Shown: positions 1 to 8,272, counted from the first letter of the stretch. The stretch: DNA of 23,245 nucleotides from CAZHHH01 sp964532085 (GCA_964532085.1 CAZHHH010000030.1:1-23245), one strand, 5' to 3'. Notes: generated by a model not told the origin, from the letters alone. Numbers and translations are program-made.

Positions 1-21
1 GTTCGAGTCCCGTCCAGACCG
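1..21 (+). tRNA. 3' end of a tRNA, probably tRNA-Asp (partial)
   Basis: The window opens inside the T arm. The T loop TTCGAGT (2-8) is followed by the 3' T-stem strand CCCGT (9-13), the 3' acceptor strand CCAGACC (14-20) and discriminator G (21). CCA is not fully encoded, since the next bases are CA then A. G73 and the T-arm sequence match the usual tRNA-Asp pattern, but the anticodon lies outside the window, so the identity is inferred. Confidence 0.75.
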
Positions 22-22
22 C

Positions 23-58
23 AAAAGCAGTTCTTAGTTTAGGAGCTGCTTTTTTGTT
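23..58 (+). terminator. Intrinsic terminator after the tRNA
   Basis: AAAAGCAG (23-30), extended by a few wobble pairs, folds onto CTGCTTTT (46-53) and runs into a T-rich tail. It starts two bases after the tRNA discriminator base, so it most likely ends the tRNA transcript. Confidence 0.8.
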
Positions 59-76
59 TTATCTTAACCTCAACAT

Positions 77-217
77 ATGATTTATACTGTTTATATAATA
101 CAATCTGAAAAGGATGGATCTTACTATAAAGGATATACATCTAATATGGAAAGACGCTTAAACGAACACAATACCAAACGTGGTCGTTATACCTCAACAA
201 AATATCATTTGCAATAA
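77..217 (+). pseudogene. Truncated GIY-YIG endonuclease remnant
   Basis: This short ORF encodes 46 residues that read as the N-terminal half of a small GIY-YIG nuclease (UvrC N-terminal/YhbQ-like domain). The GIY-equivalent is TVY at residues 4-6, the YIG-equivalent is YKG at 17-19, and the following GYTSNMERRLNEHN matches the helix carrying the conserved Arg. Intact family members are about 80-95 residues. This one stops just where the second half with the metal-binding Glu should begin, and I find no continuation in any frame downstream. It lies about 20 bp after the tRNA terminator and about 15 bp before the inverted-repeat element, which may have caused the truncation. It is probably non-functional, although a short expressed peptide cannot be excluded. 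Confidence 0.6.
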
Positions 218-232
218 AACCAAATGAAACGA

Positions 233-648
233 TATTAACCCAAATTGTCCATTAGCTATACTTTTCTATAAAAATCACTAATTCGTGAGTAGTAAGTTAT
301 TTCAAAATATTTGATTCTTAAATTTTGATTATGTTGCTCTTTCAGAGCGCAGTTTTATACGCACTATATGCCCAAGGCGGATTGCCTTGGGCTAACATAT
401 GTTGCTCCTTCAGAGCCTTGGTTATTTCATAATGGTATAATTTATGAAAACCCATAGGCTGAAGGTCTTATTTACGTTTACCTGTGGCATCGACCACAGG
501 TAAACGTAAGCACTGTAAATGCAGGCTGTAAGTTGGGCTTATAGCCCAATCTCGTCGTAGGCGAGGCTTAGCATATGATTAATAAAAAAACAAATTAGAA
601 ATGTAATAAACCAATTAACCTTTCTAATGGACAATTAGGGATTAATAT
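233..648. repeat. Inverted-repeat-bounded palindromic element (MITE/REP-like), non-coding
   Basis: The block is bounded by a perfect 13-bp inverted repeat, AATTGTCCATTAG (243-255) and CTAATGGACAATT (624-636). Outside these arms the match continues imperfectly to about 233 and 648. Inside are several hairpins: GCTCT/AGAGC (336-348), GCCCAAGGC/GCCTTGGGC (370-392), TTTCATAA/TTATGAAA (425-449), a perfect 16-bp stem (472-487 with 494-509), TTGGGCT/AGCCCAA (533-549) and CTCG/CGAG (551-565). An 18-bp unit occurs twice with one mismatch (331-348 and 399-416). No convincing ORF is present, and the block fills most of the gene-free stretch 218-719. A non-autonomous mobile element or REP cluster is inferred; no transposase is visible. 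Confidence 0.6.
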
Positions 649-663
649 TTTATAATCAAAAAG

Positions 664-699
664 AAAAGGAGAGTTATCAAATAAGACAACTCTCCTTTT
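664..699. terminator. Bidirectional terminator downstream of pyk
   Basis: A perfect 12-bp stem, AAAAGGAGAGTT (664-675) with AACTCTCCTTTT (688-699), has a 12-nt loop and T-rich flanks on both strands. It lies 20 bp beyond the pyk stop codon on the minus strand and would also stop transcription coming from the left. Confidence 0.85.
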
Positions 700-719
700 T
701 AATAGAATTTATATCTATA

Positions 720-2150
720 TTAATCAACGTATCTGTCAATTTTATTCAATAATCCCTCTACAGTTATTATTTCTAGGAAAGTTGTTCCGCCACCAATTCC
801 AAAACTTCCACCTAAATAAGCGATTTGATCACTATCAGTTAGAACACCTCTTTCTTTAAGCTTCATTAATGAATTGTGTATTATCTCTGTTTTTGAGCTA
901 CCGTTTTCAGCCAAATATGGGAATACACCATAAGAAAGAGCAAGTTCTCTACCTACTCTTTTGTTATAACACAAAGCAACAACGGGAGTAGTTCCTCTAA
1001 ATGCTGCTAAATACCTTGCAGTTTTCCCAGTCAAACTATCTGTTAATACTGCTTTAATATCTAGTTCTTTTGAAGCAGCAACAGCTGTATCAGCTAAATA
1101 GGCAGTTATATCGTGTTTTACTAAATCTACAGGTATATCATTTCTAGAATCTTTTGCAACCTCAACTTCTGCAGCAATTTTAGCCATTGTTTCTACTGCT
1201 TGTACAGGATAATCACCATAGGCAGTTTCGCCACTCAACATTATAGCATCTGTTCTATAGTATATTGCATTAGCAATGTCTGTAACTTCTGCTCGTGTTG
1301 GACGAGGATTTTTTATCATACTGTGCAACATTTGGGTTGCAACGATTACAGGTTTTTTAGACTCAACACACTTTCTAATTAAAAGACGTTGTATAAAAGG
1401 TATTTTCTCTTGAGGTATTTCAATTCCTAAGTCACCTCGTGCAATCATAACACCATATGCAACCTCAAGTATTTCATCAATATTTTCAACGCCCTCTTCG
1501 TTTTCAATTTTAGCAATGATTTTAATTTTGCTATTCTTCTCATCCAAGATATCTTGAATATCTTTAACATCTTGAGCATTTCTAACAAAAGAGTGAGCGA
1601 TAAAATCTAAATCTTTCTCGATAGCATACTCTATATTATTTCTATCTTTTTTAGTTAACGAAGGCAAATTTATTCTAACACCAGGAACGTTCACACTTTT
1701 TCTACTTCCTAAAACTCCGTTGTTTAAGACCTCACAAATTAATTTACCCTCCTCTTTGTCTTTAACTTCTATAGTTAATTCACCATCATCGATTAAGATT
1801 TGACTACCTAAATTAACATCATTAACTATATTTTCATAAGAGACATTTATTACCTCTTTTGTTGTTTTTTCAGAAGAGTTACCTGCAATAATAATTTTTT
1901 GTCCTGCCTGTAACTCAATATCTTCATCACATATAGTAGTTCTAATTTCTGGCCCTTTAGTATCGACTAAAAAAGCGATATCATTTGATACCTGACGTAC
2001 ATTATTTATTATTCGATCTAATCCCTCAAAATCAAGGTGTGCTGTATTCATTCTAACCACATTCATTCCTGCTTCGAACAGCTGACGAACAAAGTCAACC
2101 TCGCAACGTTGGTCAGACACCGTTGCTACAATTTTTGTATATTTATTCAT
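720..2150 (-). CDS. pyk: Pyruvate kinase
   Basis: Pyruvate kinase converts phosphoenolpyruvate and ADP to pyruvate and ATP, the last step of glycolysis, in the cytosol. The 476-residue product has the normal length of bacterial enzymes. Visible family signatures are DTKGPEIRT at about residues 63-71, which carries substrate-contacting residues, MIARGDLGIEIP in the middle, and the block ATQMLHSMIKNPRPTRAEVTD followed by DAIMLSGETAYG. The C-terminal allosteric-type domain is present. Its start lies 21 bp after the aroQ stop on the same strand, so the two are probably co-transcribed from the aroQ promoter, and a strong hairpin terminator follows the stop. The start has only an A/T-rich leader and no clear Shine-Dalgarno, as is usual in this phylum. 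pckA, which makes PEP in the opposite direction of flux, lies about 1.7 kb away. Confidence 0.97.
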   Translation of the reverse strand: MNKYTKIVATVSDQRCEVDFVRQLFEAGMNVVRMNTAHLDFEGLDRIINNVRQVSNDIAFLVDTKGPEIRTTICDEDIELQAGQKIIIAGNSSEKTTKEVINVSYENIVNDVNLGSQILIDDGELTIEVKDKEEGKLICEVLNNGVLGSRKSVNVPGVRINLPSLTKKDRNNIEYAIEKDLDFIAHSFVRNAQDVKDIQDILDEKNSKIKIIAKIENEEGVENIDEILEVAYGVMIARGDLGIEIPQEKIPFIQRLLIRKCVESKKPVIVATQMLHSMIKNPRPTRAEVTDIANAIYYRTDAIMLSGETAYGDYPVQAVETMAKIAAEVEVAKDSRNDIPVDLVKHDITAYLADTAVAASKELDIKAVLTDSLTGKTARYLAAFRGTTPVVALCYNKRVGRELALSYGVFPYLAENGSSKTEIIHNSLMKLKERGVLTDSDQIAYLGGSFGIGGGTTFLEIITVEGLLNKIDRYVD

Positions 2151-2171
2151 AATGTTTAATAAAACAATTAA

Positions 2172-2603
2172 TTATTTTAATATTTTAATTAAAGCTTCAA
2201 CAGCTAATCTATAAGAATCTAAGCCAAATCCTCCAATCGTTCCTAGTACAACAGACGATAAAAAAGAATGTTGTCGAACTTCCTCTCTTTTAAAGACATT
2301 TGACAAATGAACCTCTATAGAATTGTTGTTTACAGCTCTTAATGCATCTGCAATTGCTAATGAAGTATGAGTATATGCTCCTGCATTAATGATAATTCCA
2401 GAAGATTCTATTCCATATTGTTGAATAAAATCAATTATTTCACCTTCTGAATTAGATTGTAGATATGTAAAATCAATATCTGTATATTGGTTTTTTAAAC
2501 TTTCAAAATAGGCATCAAAGGATTTTTCTCCATATATACTCGGCTCTCTTGTGCCAAGCATATTTAAGTTTGGTCCATTGATTATCAGAATTTTCATATT
2601 CAT
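2172..2603 (-). CDS. aroQ: 3-dehydroquinate dehydratase, type II
   Basis: AroQ catalyses the third step of the shikimate pathway, dehydrating 3-dehydroquinate to 3-dehydroshikimate, as a cytosolic dodecamer in this family. The 143-residue length is typical. The N-terminal motif INGPNLNMLGTREPSIYG contains the active-site Tyr24 and Arg19. GIIINAGAYTHTS carries the substrate-binding Asn, and EVHLSN supplies the catalytic His. The annotated start gives MNMK; the second Met, two codons later, is an equally good start because the conserved core begins just after it. The gene leads an aroQ-pyk transcription unit and is divergent from xerD, with a shared 203-bp upstream region holding a -7-type box for each direction. 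Confidence 0.97.
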   Translation of the reverse strand: MNMKILIINGPNLNMLGTREPSIYGEKSFDAYFESLKNQYTDIDFTYLQSNSEGEIIDFIQQYGIESSGIIINAGAYTHTSLAIADALRAVNNNSIEVHLSNVFKREEVRQHSFLSSVVLGTIGGFGLDSYRLAVEALIKILK

Positions 2604-2620
2604 ATTTATTTAAGATTATG

Positions 2621-2628
2621 CAAAAATA
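2621..2628 (-). promoter_or_regulatory. Candidate -7 box for aroQ-pyk
   Basis: On the minus strand the sequence reads TATTTTTG, an exact match to the Bacteroidota -7 consensus TAnnTTTG, 18 bp upstream of the aroQ start. A TTG at 2645-2643 could be the -33 element, but its 14-bp spacing is shorter than usual. Confidence 0.4.
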
Positions 2629-2706
2629 GAATAAGAAACTCACAAAAAAAAATAGTAGTTTGAATAAAGTTGAAGTTATTTATATGGAGTTTAAATAAAA
2701 AAACAC

Positions 2707-2714
2707 TATTTTTG
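2707..2714 (+). promoter_or_regulatory. Candidate -7 box for xerD
   Basis: TATTTTTG matches TAnnTTTG exactly and lies 92 bp before the xerD start, which would give an untranslated leader of about 85 nt. No well-spaced -33 TTG is visible, so this is tentative. Confidence 0.35.
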
Positions 2715-2806
2715 ATTATAATTGAGTAAATGCATTTGTAATACTATTAATCAAAAACCTTTCTTATCTTACAAAATTTTACAACACAACAATTAAAGAT
2801 TACTAA

Positions 2807-3706
2807 ATGAGCTGGGAATCAGAAATAAAAGCTTTTAAAAATTACCTTAAACTAGAAAGAGGTCTTTCTGACAATTCAATTTATGCATATATTAATGATC
2901 TATATAAACTAATTCATTTCTTAAGGGACAATAATTTAGAGATAGATCCATTAAGCATAACTTTAGAGGAGTTGAATTTGATGATAGAATGGACTAACGA
3001 ACAAGGAATAAGTCCTAGAACACAGGCTAGAATTATAAGTGGGATTAAATCTTTTTATAAATTTTTATTAATCGAAGAAAAAATTAATAAAGACCCCACA
3101 GCATTGCTAGAAGCTCCAAAAATTGGCAGAAAACTACCTGACTTTCTAACTGTTGAAGAGGTTGACTTGATTATTAACTCTGTTGATATGAGTAAAGCTG
3201 AAGGACAGCGAAATAAAGCGATTCTAGAAACCATATATAGCTGTGGTTTAAGGGTGTCTGAATTAACGAACTTAAAAATATCTAATCTGTTTTTTGATGC
3301 TGGTTTTATAAAAATTGATGGTAAAGGAAGAAAAGAAAGACTTATACCAATAGGTAGAAGAGCTATTAATGAAATAGAACTCTATTTAAATAATGATAGG
3401 CATCTACTTAAAATAAATCCAGAAGATGAAGATATCTTGTTTCTAAATAGACGAGGAAAAAAACTATCTAGGGTGATGATTTTTACAATTATAAAAAATA
3501 TTACAAAAGAGCTGAACTTTAGTAAAAATGTTAGCCCACACACTTTAAGGCACTCCTTTGCTACTCATCTTATTGAAGGAGGTGCAAACTTAAGAGCTGT
3601 TCAAGAAATGCTTGGTCATGAATCAATCATTACTACAGAAATATATACCCATTTAGATAGAGAGTATCTAAAAGACACAATTTCTAACTTTCACCCACGT
3701 TCTTAA
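2807..3706 (+). CDS. xerD: Site-specific tyrosine recombinase XerD
   Basis: XerD works with a partner recombinase at dif to resolve chromosome dimers before cell division. The 299-residue length fits XerC/XerD. The N-terminal SAM-like DNA-binding domain (about 1-90) is followed by the catalytic domain with the complete active site: Arg149 in CGLRVSEL, a Lys near 173 in the DGKGRKER hairpin, HTLRH with His245 and Arg248, His271 in LGHES and the nucleophile Tyr280 in EIYTH. Nothing nearby suggests an integron or phage integrase role. The divergent aroQ-pyk neighbours are housekeeping genes, supporting a chromosomal Xer protein. I favour XerD over XerC from the overall sequence, but the distinction is not certain by eye. 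Confidence 0.9.
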   Translation: MSWESEIKAFKNYLKLERGLSDNSIYAYINDLYKLIHFLRDNNLEIDPLSITLEELNLMIEWTNEQGISPRTQARIISGIKSFYKFLLIEEKINKDPTALLEAPKIGRKLPDFLTVEEVDLIINSVDMSKAEGQRNKAILETIYSCGLRVSELTNLKISNLFFDAGFIKIDGKGRKERLIPIGRRAINEIELYLNNDRHLLKINPEDEDILFLNRRGKKLSRVMIFTIIKNITKELNFSKNVSPHTLRHSFATHLIEGGANLRAVQEMLGHESIITTEIYTHLDREYLKDTISNFHPRS

Positions 3707-3802
3707 AAAATTAAACATTTTAAAACATTTGCTAACAAGAGTTAAATATCGTTTATTAACTAATTTTTATTAAAGAAAAATTTCTCTAATAAAAAACTTT
3801 TA

Positions 3803-3810
3803 TACCTTTG
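3803..3810 (+). promoter_or_regulatory. -7 promoter element of pckA
   Basis: TACCTTTG, within TATACCTTTG, is a textbook match to the Bacteroidota TAnnTTTG box, 62 bp upstream of the pckA start. No clear -33 TTG lies at the expected distance. The leader of about 55 nt is A/T-rich with no obvious structure. Confidence 0.6.
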
Positions 3811-3872
3811 TAAGGGTTTAAAATAATTATATTAAAAAATCAATCATAATAATTAAAAAAAACATTTAATTT

Positions 3873-5477
3873 ATGGCAAATTTGGATTTAAGCAAGTATG
3901 GTATTACTGATGTAAAAGAGATTGTTCACAATCCTTCTTACGAAAAACTTTTTGAAGAGGAGATGAATCCTGACTTAGAGGGATTTGAGCGTGCACAAGT
4001 TAGTGAGCTTGGCGCTGTAAACGTTATGACTGGTGAGTTTACAGGTCGTTCTCCAAAAGACAAATTCATCGTAATGGATGACACTACTAAAGATACAATT
4101 TGGTGGACATCTGACCATGCTAAGAATGACAATAAACCAACTTCACCTGAAGTTTGGAATGAATTAAAAGAAATTACTGCAAAACAATTATCTGGTAAAA
4201 AACTTTATGTTGTTGACCTTTTCTGTGGTGCAAACGAAAATTCAAGACTTAAAGTACGTTTCGTTATGGAAGTTGCATGGCAAGCTCACTTCGTGACTAA
4301 CATGTTTATACGTCCAACTGCTGAAGAGTTAGCAAATTACGGAGAGCCTGACTTTGTTTGTTTAAATGCATCAAAAACATCTAATCCAAACTGGAAAGAA
4401 CAAGGTTTAAACTCAGAAGTATATACTGTTTTCAACTTAACTGAAAAAATGCAGTTAGTTGGTGGTACATGGTATGGAGGTGAGATGAAAAAAGGTATGT
4501 TCGCTATGATGAACTACTATTTACCACTACAAGGAATGGCTTCTATGCACTGTTCAGCTAACGTAGGTGAAGATGGTGATGTAGCTGTTTTCTTTGGTCT
4601 TTCAGGTACTGGAAAAACTACTTTATCAACAGATCCAAAACGTAAATTAATCGGTGATGATGAGCACGGTTGGGATGATGAAGGTGTATTCAACTTTGAA
4701 GGTGGTTGCTACGCAAAAACTATTAACTTAGATAAAGAGTCTGAGCCTGATATTTATGCAGCTATTAAACGTGATGCTCTTTTAGAGAACGTTACAGTTG
4801 ACGAAAACGGTAAAATTGACTTTGATGATAATTCGGTTACTGAAAACACACGTGTTTCTTATCCAATTTATCACATTGAAAATATTGTAAAGCCTGTTTC
4901 AAAAGCTGGTCACGCAACAAAAGTTATTTTCTTAACTGCTGATGCTTTTGGTGTAATGCCTCCAGTTTCTAAATTAACTCCAGAGCAAACACAATATCAC
5001 TTCCTATCAGGATTTACTGCAAAATTAGCAGGTACTGAGCGTGGTGTAACATCTCCACAGCCTACTTTCTCTGCTTGTTTTGGTGCAGCTTTCTTATCAC
5101 TTCACCCAACAAAATATGGCGAGGAGTTAGTTAAGAAAATGGAAGAGCACGGAGCTACAGCTTACTTAGTTAACACAGGATGGAATGGTACTGGAAAACG
5201 TATCTCTATTAAAGATACTCGTGGTATTATTGATGCTATCTTAGATGGTTCAATCGAGAAAGCAGAAACTAAAACAATGCCAATCTTTAATTTAGAAGTT
5301 CCAACAGCTCTACCAGGTGTTGATTCAGCTATTCTTGATCCACGTGATACTTATGCTGATGCAAAAGAGTGGGAAGAGAAAGCAAAAGATTTAGCTAACC
5401 GCTTTATCAATAACTTTGAGAAATATACTGATAACGCAGAAGGTAAAGCACTAGTTGCTGCTGGTCCACAACTGTAA
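3873..5477 (+). CDS. pckA: Phosphoenolpyruvate carboxykinase (ATP)
   Basis: PckA interconverts oxaloacetate plus ATP with PEP, CO2 and ADP. In anaerobic Bacteroidota it often runs toward carboxylation as part of succinate formation, otherwise toward gluconeogenesis; the sequence alone does not say which. The 534-residue length is typical of the ATP-dependent family. The kinase P-loop GLSGTGKTT is at residues 242-250, followed by the metal-binding segment IGDDEHGWDDEGVFNFEGGC. The N-terminal GRSPKDKF and the EGVTSPQPTFSACFGAAF-type region (here with RGVTSPQ) are also present. The gene appears monocistronic, with its own -7 promoter and a strong terminator immediately after the stop. Codon use looks tuned for high expression. 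Confidence 0.97.
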   Translation: MANLDLSKYGITDVKEIVHNPSYEKLFEEEMNPDLEGFERAQVSELGAVNVMTGEFTGRSPKDKFIVMDDTTKDTIWWTSDHAKNDNKPTSPEVWNELKEITAKQLSGKKLYVVDLFCGANENSRLKVRFVMEVAWQAHFVTNMFIRPTAEELANYGEPDFVCLNASKTSNPNWKEQGLNSEVYTVFNLTEKMQLVGGTWYGGEMKKGMFAMMNYYLPLQGMASMHCSANVGEDGDVAVFFGLSGTGKTTLSTDPKRKLIGDDEHGWDDEGVFNFEGGCYAKTINLDKESEPDIYAAIKRDALLENVTVDENGKIDFDDNSVTENTRVSYPIYHIENIVKPVSKAGHATKVIFLTADAFGVMPPVSKLTPEQTQYHFLSGFTAKLAGTERGVTSPQPTFSACFGAAFLSLHPTKYGEELVKKMEEHGATAYLVNTGWNGTGKRISIKDTRGIIDAILDGSIEKAETKTMPIFNLEVPTALPGVDSAILDPRDTYADAKEWEEKAKDLANRFINNFEKYTDNAEGKALVAAGPQL

Positions 5478-5495
5478 TCAATATATAAATTATAT

Positions 5496-5530
5496 AAAAA
5501 GGGTAATTCATTAAGAATTACCCTTTTTTA
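5496..5530. terminator. Bidirectional terminator between pckA and the convergent acyltransferase gene
   Basis: GGGTAATTC (5501-5509) pairs perfectly with GAATTACCC (5515-5523), flanked by five As on the left and six Ts on the right, so it works in both directions. The stop codon of the minus-strand gene (5511-5513) sits in its loop. Confidence 0.9.
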
Positions 5531-6566
5531 TTTTAAATATTTTTCTCCGACGCTCTTTACGGGCTTCTCGTTTTTCTTCTAATAGAGCTAAAGCCTCTTC
5601 CCGCTCTGCAATACGTTTACGTCTTATTCTTCTTTTTTCTATTGATTCACCTATATTATCTGGCGTAGTCTTCCATCGTTCATGCATCCAAACCCATTGA
5701 GTGGGATTTTCTTTTATAAAATCAGCAATTGTATCAGAATAAATTACAGTATTTTCAAGTACATCCTTATCTACATCACCTGTGTTTATTGTTGGCAATG
5801 CTGGCAAAATCTTTAATAAATGCTTGTTATTTTTCTGACGTTTTATAAATATAGGAACAACTTCAGAGCCACTATCAAGTGCTAAACGTGCAGCACCAGT
5901 TGGAGTATAAGCTGTTTTTCCTAAAAAAGGGATAAAAACACCAGGAACAGCTGTATCTTGGTCAATCATTATAATCAAACAATCACCTTCAGACAAAGCT
6001 ACTAGTAGCTTAGCATAAGCATCACCTCTACTTATATTTTTCATTCCACGACTTTGACGTGCTTCAACAATTAACTTATCAATGCGTGGATTTGGTAATG
6101 GGCGACTTAAAGCGGAGGTTTCGTAACCATAAACTGAGGGCAATATGGCAGAAAACTCCCATGAACCTGTATGACTCATCAAACACAGAACTCCTTTTCC
6201 TTTTTCATAAGCATTCTTTAAATGCTCTTCACCTTCAATATCGACTATTTTTGAAAATTGTTGGGGCGTTTTATAATGCAGTGTCCTTACATAATCTCCA
6301 AAATTCATTGCTTGATGTTGAAATACCTCACGTGCCATGCGCTTTATCTCTTCATCACTTTTATCACTATAAATATATTTTAAATTGTTTATGGTTTTTT
6401 CTCGTTCACTTTTAATCAATAATGAAGCTAATCCTCCAACTCTTTTTGTGAATCTCAACACCCACTTTCGTGGAAAAAGTCTTATAAATAGAATAAATAT
6501 TTTAATGAAAAATACTAATATAGGATATTTTATACCTCGTCTAATTTTCTTCCAAGTCAAAGCCAT
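5511..6566 (-). CDS. LpxL/HtrB-family lysophospholipid or lipid A acyltransferase
   Basis: The protein belongs to the LpxL/LpxM acyltransferase family, inner-membrane enzymes that add secondary acyl chains to lipid A. Evidence is the HX4E catalytic motif HTGSWE with His132 and Glu137, an N-terminal hydrophobic segment at about residues 15-31, and the conserved blocks SALSRPLPNPRID, IMIDQDTAVPG and TQWVWMHERWK. It has 351 residues against about 290-310 for many relatives. The excess is a C-terminal tail of some 40 residues rich in Arg, Lys and Glu that looks helical and cytosolic. It is the last gene of the folP-cdaA-epimerase operon, 23 bp after the epimerase stop. Some relatives in this phylum acylate other envelope lipids, so the substrate is open and I give no symbol. 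Confidence 0.88.
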   Translation of the reverse strand: MALTWKKIRRGIKYPILVFFIKIFILFIRLFPRKWVLRFTKRVGGLASLLIKSEREKTINNLKYIYSDKSDEEIKRMAREVFQHQAMNFGDYVRTLHYKTPQQFSKIVDIEGEEHLKNAYEKGKGVLCLMSHTGSWEFSAILPSVYGYETSALSRPLPNPRIDKLIVEARQSRGMKNISRGDAYAKLLVALSEGDCLIIMIDQDTAVPGVFIPFLGKTAYTPTGAARLALDSGSEVVPIFIKRQKNNKHLLKILPALPTINTGDVDKDVLENTVIYSDTIADFIKENPTQWVWMHERWKTTPDNIGESIEKRRIRRKRIAEREEALALLEEKREARKERRRKIFKIKKGNS

Positions 6567-6589
6567 AATAAGTTGTATAAGTTAAAATT

Positions 6590-7465
6590 TTAGATATTTG
6601 TTTTTCTTTTTATGCTTTTTAGCAAAGCAGGTTTCAATCGTGGATAAATAAAATCATACTCTTCCGCTATTAATCTATGAGGAATAACCTGTTGCCCATC
6701 CATTAATACAGTTGCACTTTCTCCATAAAACATCTTCAAAACAAAATCTGGCAATTTTATGAGTAAAGGTCTATTAACAATGCTACTCAAGGTTAATGAA
6801 AATGTATAATTTCTTATGAGTTGAGGTGCCACTAAATTGTATATTCCAACCATCTGACGTTTTTCAATGAGAGTATTTATAACACCAATTACATCATCCA
6901 TGTGAATCCACGGAAAGAATTGTTTACCGTCGCCCATAACAGTTCCTACTCCAAACTTAAAATATGGTAATAATTGTTTGAGCACACCTCCTTTTGAAGA
7001 CAAAACCATTCCAAGTCGTAGAATTACAGATTTTACCTCTTCCCTTTCTATTCTATGAACCTCTTTCTCCCAAAATTTGCATACATCGGCTAAAAAATCT
7101 CTTCCATACAGAAAAGAGAATTCATCATGTACCTCAATGTTATCATAAATAGCTACCGACGATGCTGAAATAAAAAGTTTTGGAGGATAATCCATTTTAT
7201 TAATTGCAGTAATCAATAATCTAGTAATTTGAATTCTGCTAGATAATATATTTTGCTTTTTAGTATCTGTCCACTTTCCTTTTATTGATTCACCAGCAAG
7301 ATTAATTATTACATCTACATCTTTCATTTTTTTTATAAGATGATGTACACCCGCATGAAAATCATGACGCGTTAGCGGAACAACTTTATTATTTTGATTT
7401 TCTAAGCTTTTTTTAATTGCACCGCCAATATAACCAGTGCTTCCACTTATAGCTATTTTATACAT
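6590..7465 (-). CDS. TIGR01777-family NAD(P)-dependent epimerase (YfcH-like)
   Basis: This is an extended short-chain dehydrogenase-fold protein of the SDR39U1/YfcH type (291 residues). The N-terminal Rossmann nucleotide-binding motif is SGSTGYIGG at about residues 8-16. The family signature NLAGESIKGKW followed by SSRIQITR is present, as are FFPWIHMDDV and a C-terminal DUF1731-like segment ending in the basic RLKPALLKSIKRK. Typical SDR catalytic residues are poorly conserved in this family, and its substrate is not established, so only the fold and likely cofactor can be asserted. It is the third gene of a four-gene minus-strand operon, 33 bp after cdaA. A link to envelope or cell-division functions is suggested only by the neighbours. 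Confidence 0.85.
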   Translation of the reverse strand: MYKIAISGSTGYIGGAIKKSLENQNNKVVPLTRHDFHAGVHHLIKKMKDVDVIINLAGESIKGKWTDTKKQNILSSRIQITRLLITAINKMDYPPKLFISASSVAIYDNIEVHDEFSFLYGRDFLADVCKFWEKEVHRIEREEVKSVILRLGMVLSSKGGVLKQLLPYFKFGVGTVMGDGKQFFPWIHMDDVIGVINTLIEKRQMVGIYNLVAPQLIRNYTFSLTLSSIVNRPLLIKLPDFVLKMFYGESATVLMDGQQVIPHRLIAEEYDFIYPRLKPALLKSIKRKTNI

Positions 7466-7498
7466 TATACTAATATAAAATCTTTTATTTTCTAAGCA

Positions 7499-8272
7499 TT
7501 ATTTTTCATCTTGCGTCAATTTTTTCCTCAGATATTCTGAAGATAATTTATACTCCCCTTTCCCACTTCTAAAAAAAGAGACATTACCTGTCTCCTCTGA
7601 AACAACTATGGCAATAGCATCTGTTGCTTCAGTTATTCCCATAGCTGCTCTATGACGTAAACCTAAATGCTTTGGTAAATTCATATTTTGTGACACTGGC
7701 AAAATACATCCAGCTGCCTTAATTTTACTTTGGCTAATTATTACAGCTCCATCATGTAATGGGCTGTTTTTATAAAAAATAGTTTTAAGTAATTGCTTTG
7801 AAATAACAGCATTAATCAACTCCCCTGTCTTTACATAATCAACCAAATCACTTTGACGAGTTATTACAATTAAAGCACCTGTACGACTTACCGAAAACTC
7901 TTCGCAAGCTCTAATTAATGGCTCTACATAAAAACTCATCATTCCTGGAGATTTACTATCAAAGAGTCTGTCAAATGCAAAGCGTTTAGTGAGATTATAG
8001 CGATTACCTAACATTAATAAAAAACGACGAATTTCTGGTTGAAAAACAACTATCAGAGCAATAACACCAACATTTACAAACGTATCTAAAATAGTGGATG
8101 ACAGTTGCATATTAAGGGTTTTTATCATCAACCAAAAAAGAACAAATGTAAACAGACCAATAAAAATACTTAGTGCAACTGTGCCTTTTATTAGCTTATA
8201 TAACTTATACATTAAGTAAGCTACAAGCACTACATCAATTATATCTATTAATCTGATTTCTAAAAAACCCAT
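7499..8272 (-). CDS. cdaA: Diadenylate cyclase CdaA (c-di-AMP synthase)
   Basis: CdaA condenses two ATP molecules into cyclic di-AMP, a messenger for osmotic and cell-wall homeostasis. Three predicted transmembrane helices lie at about residues 10-27, 33-50 and 60-77, followed by a cytosolic DAC (DisA_N) domain. The hallmark DGA motif is at 174-176 (HDGAVII) and RHR at 206-208 (LRHRAAMG), so the catalytic site looks complete. Its length (257) matches CdaA/YbbP. The usual Firmicutes partners cdaR and glmM are absent; instead the start is 7 bp after the folP stop, so the two are almost certainly co-transcribed and possibly translationally coupled. Confidence 0.95.
   Translation of the reverse strand: MGFLEIRLIDIIDVVLVAYLMYKLYKLIKGTVALSIFIGLFTFVLFWLMIKTLNMQLSSTILDTFVNVGVIALIVVFQPEIRRFLLMLGNRYNLTKRFAFDRLFDSKSPGMMSFYVEPLIRACEEFSVSRTGALIVITRQSDLVDYVKTGELINAVISKQLLKTIFYKNSPLHDGAVIISQSKIKAAGCILPVSQNMNLPKHLGLRHRAAMGITEATDAIAIVVSEETGNVSFFRSGKGEYKLSSEYLRKKLTQDEK

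Noticed and set aside
331..565. Possible CRISPR array from repeated hairpin units
   Set aside because: Only two similar 18-bp units exist, the spacing is irregular and no cas genes are near; palindromic repeat clustering explains it better.
2807..3706. xerD as a phage or integrative-element integrase
   Set aside because: It is flanked by conserved housekeeping genes, has standard Xer length and motifs, and no att-like repeats or element genes are visible.
3725..3780. Terminator for xerD from GTTAA/TTAAC arms
   Set aside because: Only five A/T-rich pairs with a 10-nt loop; too weak to claim.
6059..6585. Plus-strand open frames of 118 and 66 codons opposite the acyltransferase gene
   Set aside because: They mirror the codon pattern of the real minus-strand gene and have no recognisable features.
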